64,000 nt of DNA from Angelobacter sp036557225 (GCA_036557225.1 DATBHX010000046.1:1-64000); one strand, 5' to 3'; shown: positions 1 through 9,517, counted from the first letter of the stretch. Made by a program: numbers and translations. Notes: a model not told the origin generated them from the letters alone.

Positions 1-165
1 CAGCAGAAAGGAAAAGCGGGGCCCCAATTTCATGAAGTACCTGATTTCAAGCAAACCGTCTGCTCTCTTTTGAAGGCTGTTGTCCGGAGAGGGATGCTTG
101 AATTCGTGCCTGAATCTCTGCTCTGTGTATGACTTTTAACAAAGGAGAGAGAGTCAGCCCTCGAT
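1..165. other. 5' edge, no gene seen
   Basis: No convincing coding frame starts or ends here. A purine-rich stretch (AAAGGAGAGAGAG, 141-153) lies just ahead of the hydrolase gene and is its likely ribosome binding region. Confidence 0.5.
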
Positions 166-1047
166 TTGCTTCCAATGCAAGGGCAGAGAACTCAAACATT
201 CTTACAATGGTTGAAAGGCGAGAGGAACCGGGAACGAGTGAAAAGAACTTTCAAAACCATGCTGTTACTAGTCTTATCTCTGTACATCGGCTTGCTGCTC
301 TTTGCCGTCTTTCTGTCGGACCGCATGATCTTTCTGCCGCATCCATCCTCGTATCAGGATTCGCCGGAAATTCTGAAGGTCGGCACGGCCGGCGGGAAGA
401 CGATTTCCGCCGTTTATCTGCCCAATCCTTCCGCCAGATTCACCTTGCTGGTAAGCCACGGAAACGCTGAAGACCTGGGTGACGATCGATATTGGCTGCA
501 GGATTTGCGCAAGGCGGGATTCAGCGTCTTGGCCTATGACTATGAGGGCTATGGAACCAGCGAGGGCAAGCCCAGCGAGCAAGCTGCCTATGCTGACGAA
601 GCTGCGGCATACGACTATTTGACAGAGAAGCTAAGAATACCGGCTGACCGCATTGTCATTCTCGGGCGCTCTGTAGGCTCTGGGCCGGCAACCTACATAG
701 CAGCCAGACGCCCGGCCGCTGCATTGATCCTGCAGAGCCCGTTCGTCTCGGCTTTTCGCGTACTGACGCGCATTCCACTGCTGCCCTTTGACAAATTTCC
801 CAATGGCAAAAACATCCGCCAGGTCCATTGCCCGGTTTTGATCATGCACAGCCAGGGAGACACAATCATCCCCTATTGGCATGGGCAAAAGCTCTTTGCG
901 CTGGCGAACGAGCCCAAACAATTCTTCGCGGCAAAAAATACCGACCACAATGAAATGGAGATGGCACAGGGCTATTGGGAAGCATTGCAGAAGTTCCAGG
1001 CTTTTCTTGATAACAGTCCCAACAACCCGACCATCCCAGGCCACTGA
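166..1047 (+). CDS. alpha/beta hydrolase, ABHD13/Bem46-like, membrane-anchored
   Basis: Serine hydrolase of the alpha/beta fold; substrate unknown, probably an ester or acyl group. An N-terminal hydrophobic segment (about residues 32-50) suggests an inner-membrane anchor. The nucleophile elbow GRSVGS puts the catalytic Ser at about 169; the acid is Asp in HSQGD (about 232) and the base His in NTDHNE (about 261). SHGNAED near residue 97 is the oxyanion strand. About 293 residues fits the Bem46/ABHD13 group. The start is uncertain: TTG at 166 lies closer to the purine-rich stretch at 141-153 than the in-frame ATG at 175. It converges on the secreted phosphoesterase gene with a 26-base gap. Confidence 0.85.
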   Translation: MLPMQGQRTQTFLQWLKGERNRERVKRTFKTMLLLVLSLYIGLLLFAVFLSDRMIFLPHPSSYQDSPEILKVGTAGGKTISAVYLPNPSARFTLLVSHGNAEDLGDDRYWLQDLRKAGFSVLAYDYEGYGTSEGKPSEQAAYADEAAAYDYLTEKLRIPADRIVILGRSVGSGPATYIAARRPAAALILQSPFVSAFRVLTRIPLLPFDKFPNGKNIRQVHCPVLIMHSQGDTIIPYWHGQKLFALANEPKQFFAAKNTDHNEMEMAQGYWEALQKFQAFLDNSPNNPTIPGH

Positions 1048-1073
1048 AATCCGGACCATTCTGGCGGTTCCAG

Positions 1074-2999
1074 CTACTTCATCGTCGCGGGATGGCAAGT
1101 TGACCCCACACCGGGTGGTGTTGGTACACCGGTGGGTGGCGTAGCCCAGGGCTTGCCTGCGAAGTCGAAGAAGTCGACCAGACTGGGCTGCGCGGCATCG
1201 CGCTTGGTGAGCGCGGGAAGATTGAACCGTTCTTCCACAAAGTGGATCACTGCCGTATGGTCCATGGCTTTGTGGCCCACAAAGTGACGCCGCGAAAACG
1301 GCGACACAATAAAGTTGGGCACACGGAAACCAAGCTGCGCGCCAAAGCCTGAGTTCCCTGCATTCGCTGCGTCGGCCGGATTCGCTCCTGGACTCGTGGG
1401 GCGCAGATCGCAATGGTTGGTGAACACGCCTGGGGTCGTTGGCTGACAGGGCAGGAATCCGTCAGGGTTGACGGCAATCGGAGCAATATCGCCTTCCAAA
1501 CCTGCCAGAGAGGCGCTGGTGTTCTGGTTCGTGTGTCCCGGCACCGGCGGCACGTGATCGAAGGGGCCTCCGCCTTCGTCATAGCTAAAGAACAGGACTG
1601 AGTCTGACCATGACGGGCTGGCCATCAACGAATTAATCAGGTTAGCGATCTGCGCCTGTCCTACGAGAATCGATTGTCCTGAGCCGGGATGCTCGTCACT
1701 GTGGCCGAAATTGGCTTCAACGTAGGCAAATGACGGCAGGGTGTTGTTCTTGGCGTCGGTGGCGAACTGACTGATGGGCGCGATATGCGTGGCGTCGACC
1801 ACCAGCGTGCCCGTCGAGGTGCGCGAAATATATTTGCCGCTGTAGCCGAAATACTTAAACGTGGTCGAGGGGCTGCCGTTGGGATCCAGAGCTGAGTAAT
1901 AGATCTTCCACGAGATATGGTTCTCATCGAGCAGCTGGAAAATGGTCTTGGCGTTGAGCTGAGGAGCATGATCGTCGAAGCCAGGATCGAAGACGTAGCC
2001 CTGCGTCGTCCCGCCGGACATTGTGGCCAGACGGTTGGGAATGGTCTTGCTGGCCACGGGCGAGAACCAGCGATCCGAGAGCGCAAACTGCGAAGCCATG
2101 AAGTAGTAATAGTTCAGTTCGGCTGCGCCTGTGGTGCTCGTATCCTCATAGAAAGCCATGGCGCGTTCGCCGGCCGTATCGGTGAAGACACCGCTACCGC
2201 TGCCGGACTTGGCAAAGCCTTCCGCGGTGTGCACGAAGCCATCCATCAGGATGGAACGGGTCGTCTTGAAATCAAAGCGGTTCACGTCGCCAAAGCTCTC
2301 CAGCCAGGCTGAAGTCATATCGTCAAGGCAGCTGCTGGAGGTATGGAAGAGCTGGAATGCCGTGCCTTCATCGTTCTTATTGCTGAGCGTGGTCAGCTTG
2401 TCATCGATTCCATCCACGTCATATTCAACGTGATCATCGCCAATGTTGAAGCCCTGCGCCTTGCGATAAGGATTGAGCATGCCAAAGTAGCTGTCAAAGC
2501 TGCGGTTCTCCTGCAGCACGAAGATAATGTGGCCGACAGCGGTAATGCCGCCGCCTGGTGTCGGAGTAGGCGTTGGAGTCGGGGTTGCAGTGGGTGTTGG
2601 CGTTGGTGTGGCCGTCGGAGTTGGAGTGGGGGTCGGAGTCGGCGCTGGCACAGCGACGGTAATGCTTTCCGACGTTGCAAAAGCAAACCCGGTGGTATCC
2701 CAGGCGCGGATCACGATGGCATGTTTCCCCGCAGGCAAAGAGAGGATGGCAGTGAGAGAAGCGCTGGTGCTCTTGGCTCTTTGTACCGAGTCGATATACA
2801 TGATCATCGCGGTAACGGTGTGTTCGTTGTCCCGTGCTCCGGCGGAAAAAGTGACCGGGGAATTTACGGTTGCGCCGCTCGCCGGCGAGCAGATTTTGAC
2901 TGTCTTATCGACGGTAGCTGTGCAGGCTGCCCAGGCCCGGCCTGCCAGGAAAAGCGGAGCAAGGAGCAGAACTAACGTTAAACGCACGAGAGAAGGCAT
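1074..2999 (-). CDS. secreted phosphoesterase (phospholipase C / acid phosphatase family)
   Basis: Exported hydrolase of the alkaline-phosphatase-like phosphoesterase family. From ATG 2999 (in-frame GTG at 3014 is the alternative) a signal peptide of about 24 residues ends in GRAWA. An Ig-like module of about 90 residues follows, then a Pro-Thr linker, then a roughly 480-residue catalytic domain opening with IIFVLQENRSFDSYFG, the metal/nucleophile region of this family. Later motifs include GHSDEHPG and FFSYDEGGGPFDHVPP, which carry likely metal ligands. Substrate (phospholipid or phosphomonoester) cannot be decided from sequence. The Ig module plus PT linker suggest a cell-surface or extracellular enzyme. 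It is transcribed away from the VWFA gene pair. Confidence 0.88.
   Translation of the reverse strand: MPSLVRLTLVLLLAPLFLAGRAWAACTATVDKTVKICSPASGATVNSPVTFSAGARDNEHTVTAMIMYIDSVQRAKSTSASLTAILSLPAGKHAIVIRAWDTTGFAFATSESITVAVPAPTPTPTPTPTATPTPTPTATPTPTPTPTPGGGITAVGHIIFVLQENRSFDSYFGMLNPYRKAQGFNIGDDHVEYDVDGIDDKLTTLSNKNDEGTAFQLFHTSSSCLDDMTSAWLESFGDVNRFDFKTTRSILMDGFVHTAEGFAKSGSGSGVFTDTAGERAMAFYEDTSTTGAAELNYYYFMASQFALSDRWFSPVASKTIPNRLATMSGGTTQGYVFDPGFDDHAPQLNAKTIFQLLDENHISWKIYYSALDPNGSPSTTFKYFGYSGKYISRTSTGTLVVDATHIAPISQFATDAKNNTLPSFAYVEANFGHSDEHPGSGQSILVGQAQIANLINSLMASPSWSDSVLFFSYDEGGGPFDHVPPVPGHTNQNTSASLAGLEGDIAPIAVNPDGFLPCQPTTPGVFTNHCDLRPTSPGANPADAANAGNSGFGAQLGFRVPNFIVSPFSRRHFVGHKAMDHTAVIHFVEERFNLPALTKRDAAQPSLVDFFDFAGKPWATPPTGVPTPPGVGSTCHPATMK
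2557..2646. repeat. Pro-Thr codon microsatellite inside the phosphoesterase gene
   Basis: Short repeats built on the 6-base unit GTTGGA/GTCGGA and variants encode the (PT)n linker with occasional Ala. This is slippage-prone coding DNA between the Ig-like and catalytic domains, so linker length probably varies between strains. Confidence 0.9.
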
Positions 3000-3154
3000 T
3001 GGTCTTTCAGGCACCCCGCTTTTTCTTGGAAACTAGGAACCCTGATATCTCCGCAGAGGTTGTACACGCTAAGCTGCTTTATTCCCCATAGGATTGTTGC
3101 CGGCCAGAGTAGAAGATGCTATCGCGGTATAACAAAACATTTACTTTCAGATGA

Positions 3155-3182
3155 TTGCCTTTCCGATGGAAGCAGCTAGAAT
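3155..3182 (+). promoter_or_regulatory. predicted promoter of the first VWFA gene
   Basis: TTGCCT (3155-3160), 16-base spacer, TAGAAT (3177-3182), 48 bases before the start codon. The same arrangement with the same spacing precedes the second VWFA paralogue. Confidence 0.6.
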
Positions 3183-3230
3183 GAGAGCTGCTGGGGATAG
3201 TTCCGCAATTTGCCGCAACAGGAGTTGACT

Positions 3231-4811
3231 ATGTCAAGACTCTCGCGCTGGTCTACGCTTGCATGGAGTGCTCTGCTTTTTGTTGGAGTATTTTTACCGT
3301 CGCAAAGCGGCGCTGTCCAGCAGGCCCAACAACCGCAACAGACTCAACCTCTGTCCACCGAGTATGCAACTACGAAGACAACTCCGGTGCTGCACACAAC
3401 CACTCGCATGGTCATCCTTGACGTGGTGGCCGTGAACGAGAAGAGCGAGCCGATCACCGACCTGACAGTCGATGACTTCACGGTGCTCGAAGACGGCAAG
3501 CCGCAGAAGGTCAGCGATTTCAGTTTCCATCGGCCGGGGTCGACTGCTGCTCCGGCGCGCCAGTTGGCGCCAGGCGTCGTGAGCAATGCTCCGCAGTTTG
3601 CCGCGGGCAGCTGCCTCAACGTGATCCTGTTGGACGCCATCAATACGGATTTTTCCGACCATGCCTATGCCCAGGACATGCTCGACAAATATCTGGACAG
3701 CAGCCCTTCACTTCAGCCGACGGCAGTCTTCGCCCTGGAAGGCAAGCTGACCATGCTGCACGACTTCACGACGGATCCCAAGATACTGCGCGACGTGGTC
3801 GCGCACTTTAAACCGCAGGGTCCAGAACACATTGCCGATGTTTACACTGCCGCCTCACCCTTTCAGCGCCGAGGGTCCTTTAAGGCAGGTCCGCACGCGC
3901 GCGAGGTCACAGAAAACGCCATGCTTTTTCTGGCGCGTTCGCTGGCAAGCTATCCCGGACGCAAGAACCTGATTTGGTTGTCTGATGGCTTTCCCGTCAG
4001 CCTTTTTCCCGACTTCAACGGCGGCGATCAAGTCATGGTGGTGGAAGACTATTCGCCAATGGCGGAGCGCATCGCCGATGAACTGATGAACGCCCAGGTG
4101 GCTTTGTATCCGATTCACGCGGCTGGAGTATCGATAAATGATACTTTTCCTGCGCACACCGCAATGGCGAGCATGGCGGAGCGCACCGGTGGCAAAACCT
4201 TCTTCAACCGGAATGACATTGATACTGGAGTTCGCACCAGCCTGGATGACGGCGCTACGTACTACACGCTGGATTACTACCCGCAAAATCGCATATGGGA
4301 CAGAAAATTTCGTCGCATTGAGGTAAAACTCAACCGGCCCAAGGCCCAACTGCGCTACCGGCAGGGATATTACGCGCTCAGCCCGACCAGCGTGGATGGA
4401 TCGACGAGAGAGGCATTCAGCCGCGCCATGGACCGCGACGCTCCCTCCTCGGCCGGCGTCCTCTTTCAAGCGGGTGTTGTACTGCCGTCAAGCCAGACCC
4501 AGGGCAAGACGGTTGTGAACTTCGGCATTGACCCGCACACACTGACCTTTGAAAAGGAAGCTGACGATCTGCAGCATGTCACGGTGAGTTGCGTGGTCTG
4601 GGCGTTTCCGGCAAAGGGTGAACCGGTGCGGGGCGAGGGAGAATCCAAAGCGGCTCTCAAAGCGGACGTATACCAGCAGGTCATGCACAGTTATTTTCCC
4701 TGCCACCGGGATCTGGCGCTGAAGTCAGGACATTACACTCTGCGTTTGGGTGTACTCGATGAGACCAGCAACCTGATAGGCACCACCAGCATGCAGGTAA
4801 ACATTCCTTAA
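3231..4811 (+). CDS. VWFA-related acidobacterial domain protein (copy 1)
   Basis: Secreted protein of about 526 residues in the VWFA-related family typical of Acidobacteria; molecular role unknown. AGGAG at 3220-3224 sets ATG 3231 as the start. A signal peptide (about 1-30) precedes a low-complexity Gln-rich stretch. TTRMVILDVVAVNEK and VDDFTVLEDGKPQKV are family signatures. The von Willebrand A core carries LLDAINTDFS where a classical MIDAS has DxSxS, so metal binding may be altered. Other conserved blocks are YPGRKNLIWLSDGFP and DDGATYYTLDYYP. It is followed by a paralogue 89 bases downstream with its own promoter, so the two look like a tandem duplication rather than one strict operon. 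Confidence 0.88.
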   Translation: MSRLSRWSTLAWSALLFVGVFLPSQSGAVQQAQQPQQTQPLSTEYATTKTTPVLHTTTRMVILDVVAVNEKSEPITDLTVDDFTVLEDGKPQKVSDFSFHRPGSTAAPARQLAPGVVSNAPQFAAGSCLNVILLDAINTDFSDHAYAQDMLDKYLDSSPSLQPTAVFALEGKLTMLHDFTTDPKILRDVVAHFKPQGPEHIADVYTAASPFQRRGSFKAGPHAREVTENAMLFLARSLASYPGRKNLIWLSDGFPVSLFPDFNGGDQVMVVEDYSPMAERIADELMNAQVALYPIHAAGVSINDTFPAHTAMASMAERTGGKTFFNRNDIDTGVRTSLDDGATYYTLDYYPQNRIWDRKFRRIEVKLNRPKAQLRYRQGYYALSPTSVDGSTREAFSRAMDRDAPSSAGVLFQAGVVLPSSQTQGKTVVNFGIDPHTLTFEKEADDLQHVTVSCVVWAFPAKGEPVRGEGESKAALKADVYQQVMHSYFPCHRDLALKSGHYTLRLGVLDETSNLIGTTSMQVNIP

Positions 4812-4823
4812 CTATGTGAGCTG

Positions 4824-4851
4824 TTGCTTTTCTCTCGAGAGCGGCTAGAAT
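4824..4851 (+). promoter_or_regulatory. predicted promoter of the second VWFA gene
   Basis: TTGCTT (4824-4829), 16-base spacer, TAGAAT (4846-4851). It starts 12 bases after the stop codon of copy 1 and 50 bases before the start of copy 2. It matches the copy 1 promoter in both hexamers except one base and in spacing. Confidence 0.6.
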
Positions 4852-4900
4852 AGGGCGCACTCGGGGGTAGTGCGCCAGATTGATTGTCAGGAGTTGGCTT

Positions 4901-6562
4901 ATGCCTTGGTTTTCGCGTTGGCGCATCTTCGCCGCATCCTCTGTTCTGCTCCTTTCGATTGCACTATGTCCGCGCTCCAGTAAAGGCGATGACCAACAGA
5001 CCTCGCCACCGCCGCAAGCGACTCCTTCCTTGGTGTACCAAACGTCGACCGTGCTGCGGGCGACGACGCGCCTGGTTGTTGTGGACATGGTAGCCACGGA
5101 CGACAAAGGCCAGCCTCTCTCGAACATCAAGACCGAAGATCTCACGGTGCTGGAAGACGGAAAGCCGCAGAAGATCACCGGCCTCGCGTTCCACAAGGGA
5201 ACAACCGCGACGCAGACCACTGCCAGCACCATTGCCGGCGGCTTCAGCAACGCTCCGCAGTATCTGAACGTGAGCTCGATGAACGTGATTCTGCTGGACG
5301 CACTGAACGGCGACTTTGCCGGGCATGCCTATGGCCGCGACGAGCTGATCAAATTCCTGGACAAACAGCCGCTGACCCAACCAACCGCGCTCTATGCGCT
5401 GGAAGAAAAGCTGACTCTGCTGCACGACTTCACCATGGATGCGAAAGACCTCAAAGCTGTAGTGCAGGACTACAAGCCCAAGGGCCAGGTGCATGTGCAG
5501 GATGTGTATGCCGCTGCGTCACCATTTGCCGCCCGCGGCAGCGATACCAACACGACCGTCCGCAGCATGGACATTACCGTCGCGGCGTTAAACTCCCTGG
5601 CTCAGGCGCTGGCAGGTTATCCTGGACGGAAGAACCTGATCTGGGTGTCAGAAGGTTTTCCCATCACGCTTTATCCTGAGGTTATCTATGATGAAGCGGC
5701 TCCGTATTGCAATCCGGCGTGCGGGAATCCCAATAACCTCACCATGGCGCAGATGCAGGGGTTCAAGAGCGGACAAGGCCAGGACTTTGACGCCGCAGTA
5801 GAAAAAGTCGCCAACGCCTTGATGAATGCCCAGATTGCCGTATATCCAATCGATGCGGCCGGCCTGAAGAAAGACAATCATCTCAATACCATCAACACCA
5901 TGCGTAGCCTGGCGGATCGCACCGGTGGCAAGGCCTTCTACAACAGCAATAACGTTGAATTGGGCATCAGCACCAGCCTTGACGACGGCTCAACCTACTA
6001 CACGCTGGAATATTATCCTGACAACAAGACCTGGGACGGCAAGTTCCGCATCATCCAGATCAAAGGCCCCTCCGGCGTGCGGCTGCGCTACCGGCAGGGA
6101 TATTACGCGCTTGATCCCGGCGCGCAGCCGGGCAAAGACGCCGAAAAAACTCTCGCGCGAAACTTCAGTGATGCACTGAGCCTCGATTCTCCCGGCGCCA
6201 CAGCCGTTGTCTTCCACGCCGGAGTCACGCCTCCTTCTGCCAAGACGCCGCAGGTGACGGTAAGCTTTAACATTGATCCGCACACCATCGCCTTTCAGCG
6301 CAAAGAAGATGGGCTGGAGCACGCGATAGTCAGCTGCGCCGTGGCAGCGTATTCGGAAAAGGGTTCGCTGGTGAAACAGGAGATGGCCACCTATACCGCA
6401 GCGATGAAGGCCGACGAGTTTGAAAAGATGATGAAGGGCCAGCAGTTCCCCTGTAAACGCACCATCGATCTCAAGCCCGGCAGCTACAACCTGACTTTGG
6501 GCGTGCTGGACCGTAACTCGCGTTTGATCGGAACAACAACCGCCTGGGTGAAGGTGCCCTGA
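4901..6562 (+). CDS. VWFA-related acidobacterial domain protein (copy 2)
   Basis: Paralogue of the preceding gene, about 553 residues, secreted. ATG 4901 has the same CAGGAGTTG leader as copy 1. Shared blocks include TTRLVVVDMVA, LTVLEDGKPQKI, LLDALNGDFAGHAYGRDEL, YPGRKNLIWVSEGFPI and DDGSTYYTLEYYPDN. As in copy 1 the MIDAS-like loop (LLDALNGDF) lacks the DxSxS pattern. It carries an extra segment with two cysteines (YCNPACGNP, near residue 270) absent from copy 1, possibly a disulfide. The C-terminal domain ending in GVLDRNSRLIGTTTAWVKVP parallels copy 1. Function unknown; an extracellular adhesion or assembly role is only inference. Confidence 0.88.
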   Translation: MPWFSRWRIFAASSVLLLSIALCPRSSKGDDQQTSPPPQATPSLVYQTSTVLRATTRLVVVDMVATDDKGQPLSNIKTEDLTVLEDGKPQKITGLAFHKGTTATQTTASTIAGGFSNAPQYLNVSSMNVILLDALNGDFAGHAYGRDELIKFLDKQPLTQPTALYALEEKLTLLHDFTMDAKDLKAVVQDYKPKGQVHVQDVYAAASPFAARGSDTNTTVRSMDITVAALNSLAQALAGYPGRKNLIWVSEGFPITLYPEVIYDEAAPYCNPACGNPNNLTMAQMQGFKSGQGQDFDAAVEKVANALMNAQIAVYPIDAAGLKKDNHLNTINTMRSLADRTGGKAFYNSNNVELGISTSLDDGSTYYTLEYYPDNKTWDGKFRIIQIKGPSGVRLRYRQGYYALDPGAQPGKDAEKTLARNFSDALSLDSPGATAVVFHAGVTPPSAKTPQVTVSFNIDPHTIAFQRKEDGLEHAIVSCAVAAYSEKGSLVKQEMATYTAAMKADEFEKMMKGQQFPCKRTIDLKPGSYNLTLGVLDRNSRLIGTTTAWVKVP

Positions 6563-6625
6563 GTAAAAGCCACTGTTGCTTCAACCGAAGAGATTGCTCC
6601 TGAAAAAGCGCTGATTCAGAGCTCC

Positions 6626-8584
6626 TCAGGCTTCGGCTTGTGCTTCGAGCGTTTGACCCAGCTCTTCCCACTCGCTCATGGCGCGCTGGAGGTCGGCTTT
6701 TCCCTGCTCCAGCAGCTGGGTTTGACGCTGGGTCTCTTCCACGCTGACGAAATCCTGCAGCGCTGTTTCCGCCGTCGCAATCGCCGCTTCCAGCCGCACG
6801 ATCTCTTCCTCCACTTCCTGCAGCCGGTCTTTCATCTGCTTGAGCTTGATGGGATTGAGACGCTTCTGCCTGGCTTCCGGAGGTGCGGGCTTAACCATCG
6901 CATCGTGGTTTGTATCCACGTTGCTGGTCGAAGATAAACTGGCTGGCGTCGCGAGTGAACCATCCGGAGCGGCTCCGGGCTTGCCTTCTTTGCGCCAGAG
7001 ATAGTCTTCATAGTTGCCGGGAAAGACCTCGATTCGTCCGTCGCCAATCTCAAAAACACGTGTCGCCAGCTTGTCAATGAAATAACGATCGTGCGAAACG
7101 AAGACCACGGTGCCGGTAAATTTTTGCAGTGCGTCCAGCAGCACGTCTTTGGCGCGAAGATCGAGATGGTTCGTCGGTTCGTCGAGCAGCAGAAAGTTCG
7201 ATGGATGCAATAGCATGCGGGCCAGCGCATAACGATTGAGCTCCCCGCCGGAGAGCACGCCGATGGTCTTGAAGACGTCGTCTTCAGTAAAAAGAAAACA
7301 GCCAAGCAAATTGCGCAGCTCGGTCTGGGTGGAGCGCGGGGCGGCAGAGAAAAGATCGTCGAGCATGCGTGCCTGGGGATCAAGCGCCTTATATTGGTCC
7401 TGGGCAAAGTAGTCGACGTCAGCATTGTGGCCCAGGCGCAGCTCGCCACCCGTGGGCTGCTCCTGCCCAGCCAGAAGCTTGATCAGCGTGGATTTTCCGG
7501 CGCCGTTCACGCCGACCAATGCGATACGGTCGCCGCGTTCGATCACAAAACTTCCGTTGGAGAAAACATGCTTCGGGCCGTAGTTTTTGGCCAGGTCTTT
7601 AGCTTCGGCTACCATGCGTCCGCTGGCGCGAGGCTGCGGGAAGGTAAAGTGGATGGCTTTTTCTTCCGGCGGGATTTCAATCCTCTCCATCCGCTCCAGC
7701 TCTTTGAGCCGGCTCTGCACCTGCTTGGCCTTGGTGGCCTGATAGCGAAAGCGGCTGATAAAGGCTTCAAGCTGGTCCGTCTTCTCTTTCTGATTGCGAT
7801 ACGCAGCCTCAAGCTGCGCGCGGCGCTCGGCCTTCTGCGCCAGGTATTTCTCGTAATTGCCGGAATAAAAGGTGACCTGCTTATTCCATATCTCGGCGGT
7901 CTTTTTTACCGTGACGTCAAGAAAGTAGCGGTCATGCGAAATCACCACATAGGCATGCGGGTACTCGGCCAGGTATTGCTCCAGCCAGTTACGGGTTTCA
8001 AGATCAAGATGGTTGGTCGGTTCGTCCAGCAGGAGCAGGTTTGGCTTTTGCAGCAGCAGCTTGGCCAGAGCGATGCGCATCTGCCAGCCGCCCGAGAACT
8101 CTTCCGTTCTCCTCTCCCAATCTTCTTTCTTGAAGCCCAGGCCGTTGAGCACGGTGCCGACTTCCGCTTCAATCGTGTAGCCATCGCGGGCGTGGATCTC
8201 AGCCTGAATGCGGTGGAAGCGCTCGGCAATCTGCGCGTACTCGGCGCTCGCGTGGTCCACTTCGCCCATACGATGCGCCAATTCCTCCTGCTCGCGCTGC
8301 ATCTGGTGTACGTGGCTGAAGACGGAGAGACATTCGGCAAAGACGCTGCGGCCGGAGAGTGACAGGCCGTCCTGGGGCAGATAGCCGCACTCGATTCCGC
8401 GCTGCCGCGTCATGCTGCCGTAGTCGAGCGACTCGATTCCGCCCAGTACCTTGAGCAGCGTCGTCTTACCAGTACCGTTGGCCCCCACCAATCCCACGCG
8501 ATCGTGCGGCGTGATCAGCCAGTCAAGCTCCTGAAAAAGGACCTTCGGGCCAAAACGCTTGCCGGCGGCGGTGAGTTGGATCAT
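6626..8584 (-). CDS. ABC-F family ATP-binding protein (Uup/YheS-like)
   Basis: Cytoplasmic protein with two ABC ATPase cassettes and no membrane domain, of the ribosome-associated ABC-F group. First cassette: Walker A GANGTGKT near residue 34, signature FSGGW, Walker B LLLDEPTNHLD. A charged interdomain linker (about 240-320) is the arm that in this family reaches toward the ribosomal P/E sites. Second cassette: GVNGAGKST, LSGGE, LLLDEPTNHLD. The C-terminal 70 residues form a coiled coil (KLKQMKDRLQEVEEE) like that of Uup. Length 652 is normal. Translation-factor versus antibiotic-resistance roles cannot be told apart here; its unremarkable context favours housekeeping. Confidence 0.93.
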   Translation of the reverse strand: MIQLTAAGKRFGPKVLFQELDWLITPHDRVGLVGANGTGKTTLLKVLGGIESLDYGSMTRQRGIECGYLPQDGLSLSGRSVFAECLSVFSHVHQMQREQEELAHRMGEVDHASAEYAQIAERFHRIQAEIHARDGYTIEAEVGTVLNGLGFKKEDWERRTEEFSGGWQMRIALAKLLLQKPNLLLLDEPTNHLDLETRNWLEQYLAEYPHAYVVISHDRYFLDVTVKKTAEIWNKQVTFYSGNYEKYLAQKAERRAQLEAAYRNQKEKTDQLEAFISRFRYQATKAKQVQSRLKELERMERIEIPPEEKAIHFTFPQPRASGRMVAEAKDLAKNYGPKHVFSNGSFVIERGDRIALVGVNGAGKSTLIKLLAGQEQPTGGELRLGHNADVDYFAQDQYKALDPQARMLDDLFSAAPRSTQTELRNLLGCFLFTEDDVFKTIGVLSGGELNRYALARMLLHPSNFLLLDEPTNHLDLRAKDVLLDALQKFTGTVVFVSHDRYFIDKLATRVFEIGDGRIEVFPGNYEDYLWRKEGKPGAAPDGSLATPASLSSTSNVDTNHDAMVKPAPPEARQKRLNPIKLKQMKDRLQEVEEEIVRLEAAIATAETALQDFVSVEETQRQTQLLEQGKADLQRAMSEWEELGQTLEAQAEA

Positions 8585-8662
8585 CCATCTCTATCTAATC
8601 ATAGTGGGCGCGAAAGATGCAGGGGCTATGCCCTTGAAGCCCGCGCCGGGCGACACAGTCTC

Positions 8663-9517
8663 TCAGAATTTATTGAAGGCCACTTCAATATTCATTTCCA
8701 CAGCAACCGGCTCCCCTTCGCGTTTTGCAGGCTTAAATTGCCATGTTTTGACCGCGGCAACGGCGGCTTCATCCAGGCCCATTCCCAGGGCACGGACGAG
8801 GCGAATAGTTTGCGGTTTGTCGGTCTTGTCGATGATCAGGCTCAGCACCACAATGCCTGCATAGTTCTCTTGGCTGGCTCTATCGGTATATGAGGGCTCA
8901 GGTGTAAAGACTGCCTGGGGGGCACTCACGCTGCGGCCAACATGCGCAGGCTTGTCTACTGGCTCGCCTCGAAGCAATAGCCTCGGAGTCGTTTCCGGTC
9001 CGTCAACGCGGGCGGCTGTTGTTTCTGCAGTCTGCTTCGGAGCCTGTTGCCTCTCGAAATAATCGCGCCAGAGTTCCGGGAAAGAGGCCACCACATCTTC
9101 CCGGGTGAGGGCGAATACGTGGTGCAGTAGTTCATCCGCCTGAGCCAGGCTGGCCAGCGGACTTTGCAGAATGATCGCTACCTGCATGCGAATTTTGTTG
9201 GGGACTGGCTCCAACTGCATCGTGGAAGAAGAATGCTTGTAGTCGACGCGATGACCCTTGAACGTAAGTCTGTCGGCTGAGAGCTCAATTTCGTCGACCT
9301 TGATACGACCAAAGAGCGTCCATGGGCCCTCGGCGCCACCCTTCAGCACTCTTCCTTTGGAATCATATTCCTGAGAGTTGCCTTGCAACGAATGGCGAAG
9401 GACGAGAATCTTGTCCTGGCACTGCTGCCGGAGCTTCTCGACTGTGTCTTGCTGGGCAAATCCGGTACTCGCGCAAAGACAGCACAAGAGCAGAATGAGT
9501 TTGAATTGAAGCTTCAT
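8663..9517 (-). CDS. secreted protein with C-terminal TonB domain
   Basis: About 284 residues from ATG 9517, chosen because MKLQFKLILLLCC...GFAQ is a clear signal peptide. The middle is an uncharacterised region of about 170 residues. The last 80 residues are a TonB C-terminal domain: PEPSYTDRASQENYAGIVVLSLIIDKT is its start, and DEAAVAAVKTWQFKPAKR is diagnostic. A cleavable-looking signal rather than a retained TonB anchor plus Pro-rich spanner makes classical energy transduction doubtful. Acidobacteria carry many such periplasmic TonB-domain proteins of unknown role. Confidence 0.85.
   Translation of the reverse strand: MKLQFKLILLLCCLCASTGFAQQDTVEKLRQQCQDKILVLRHSLQGNSQEYDSKGRVLKGGAEGPWTLFGRIKVDEIELSADRLTFKGHRVDYKHSSSTMQLEPVPNKIRMQVAIILQSPLASLAQADELLHHVFALTREDVVASFPELWRDYFERQQAPKQTAETTAARVDGPETTPRLLLRGEPVDKPAHVGRSVSAPQAVFTPEPSYTDRASQENYAGIVVLSLIIDKTDKPQTIRLVRALGMGLDEAAVAAVKTWQFKPAKREGEPVAVEMNIEVAFNKF

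Noticed and set aside
2557..2646. Repeats resembling a CRISPR or VNTR locus
   Set aside because: They encode an in-frame Pro-Thr linker; no spacers.
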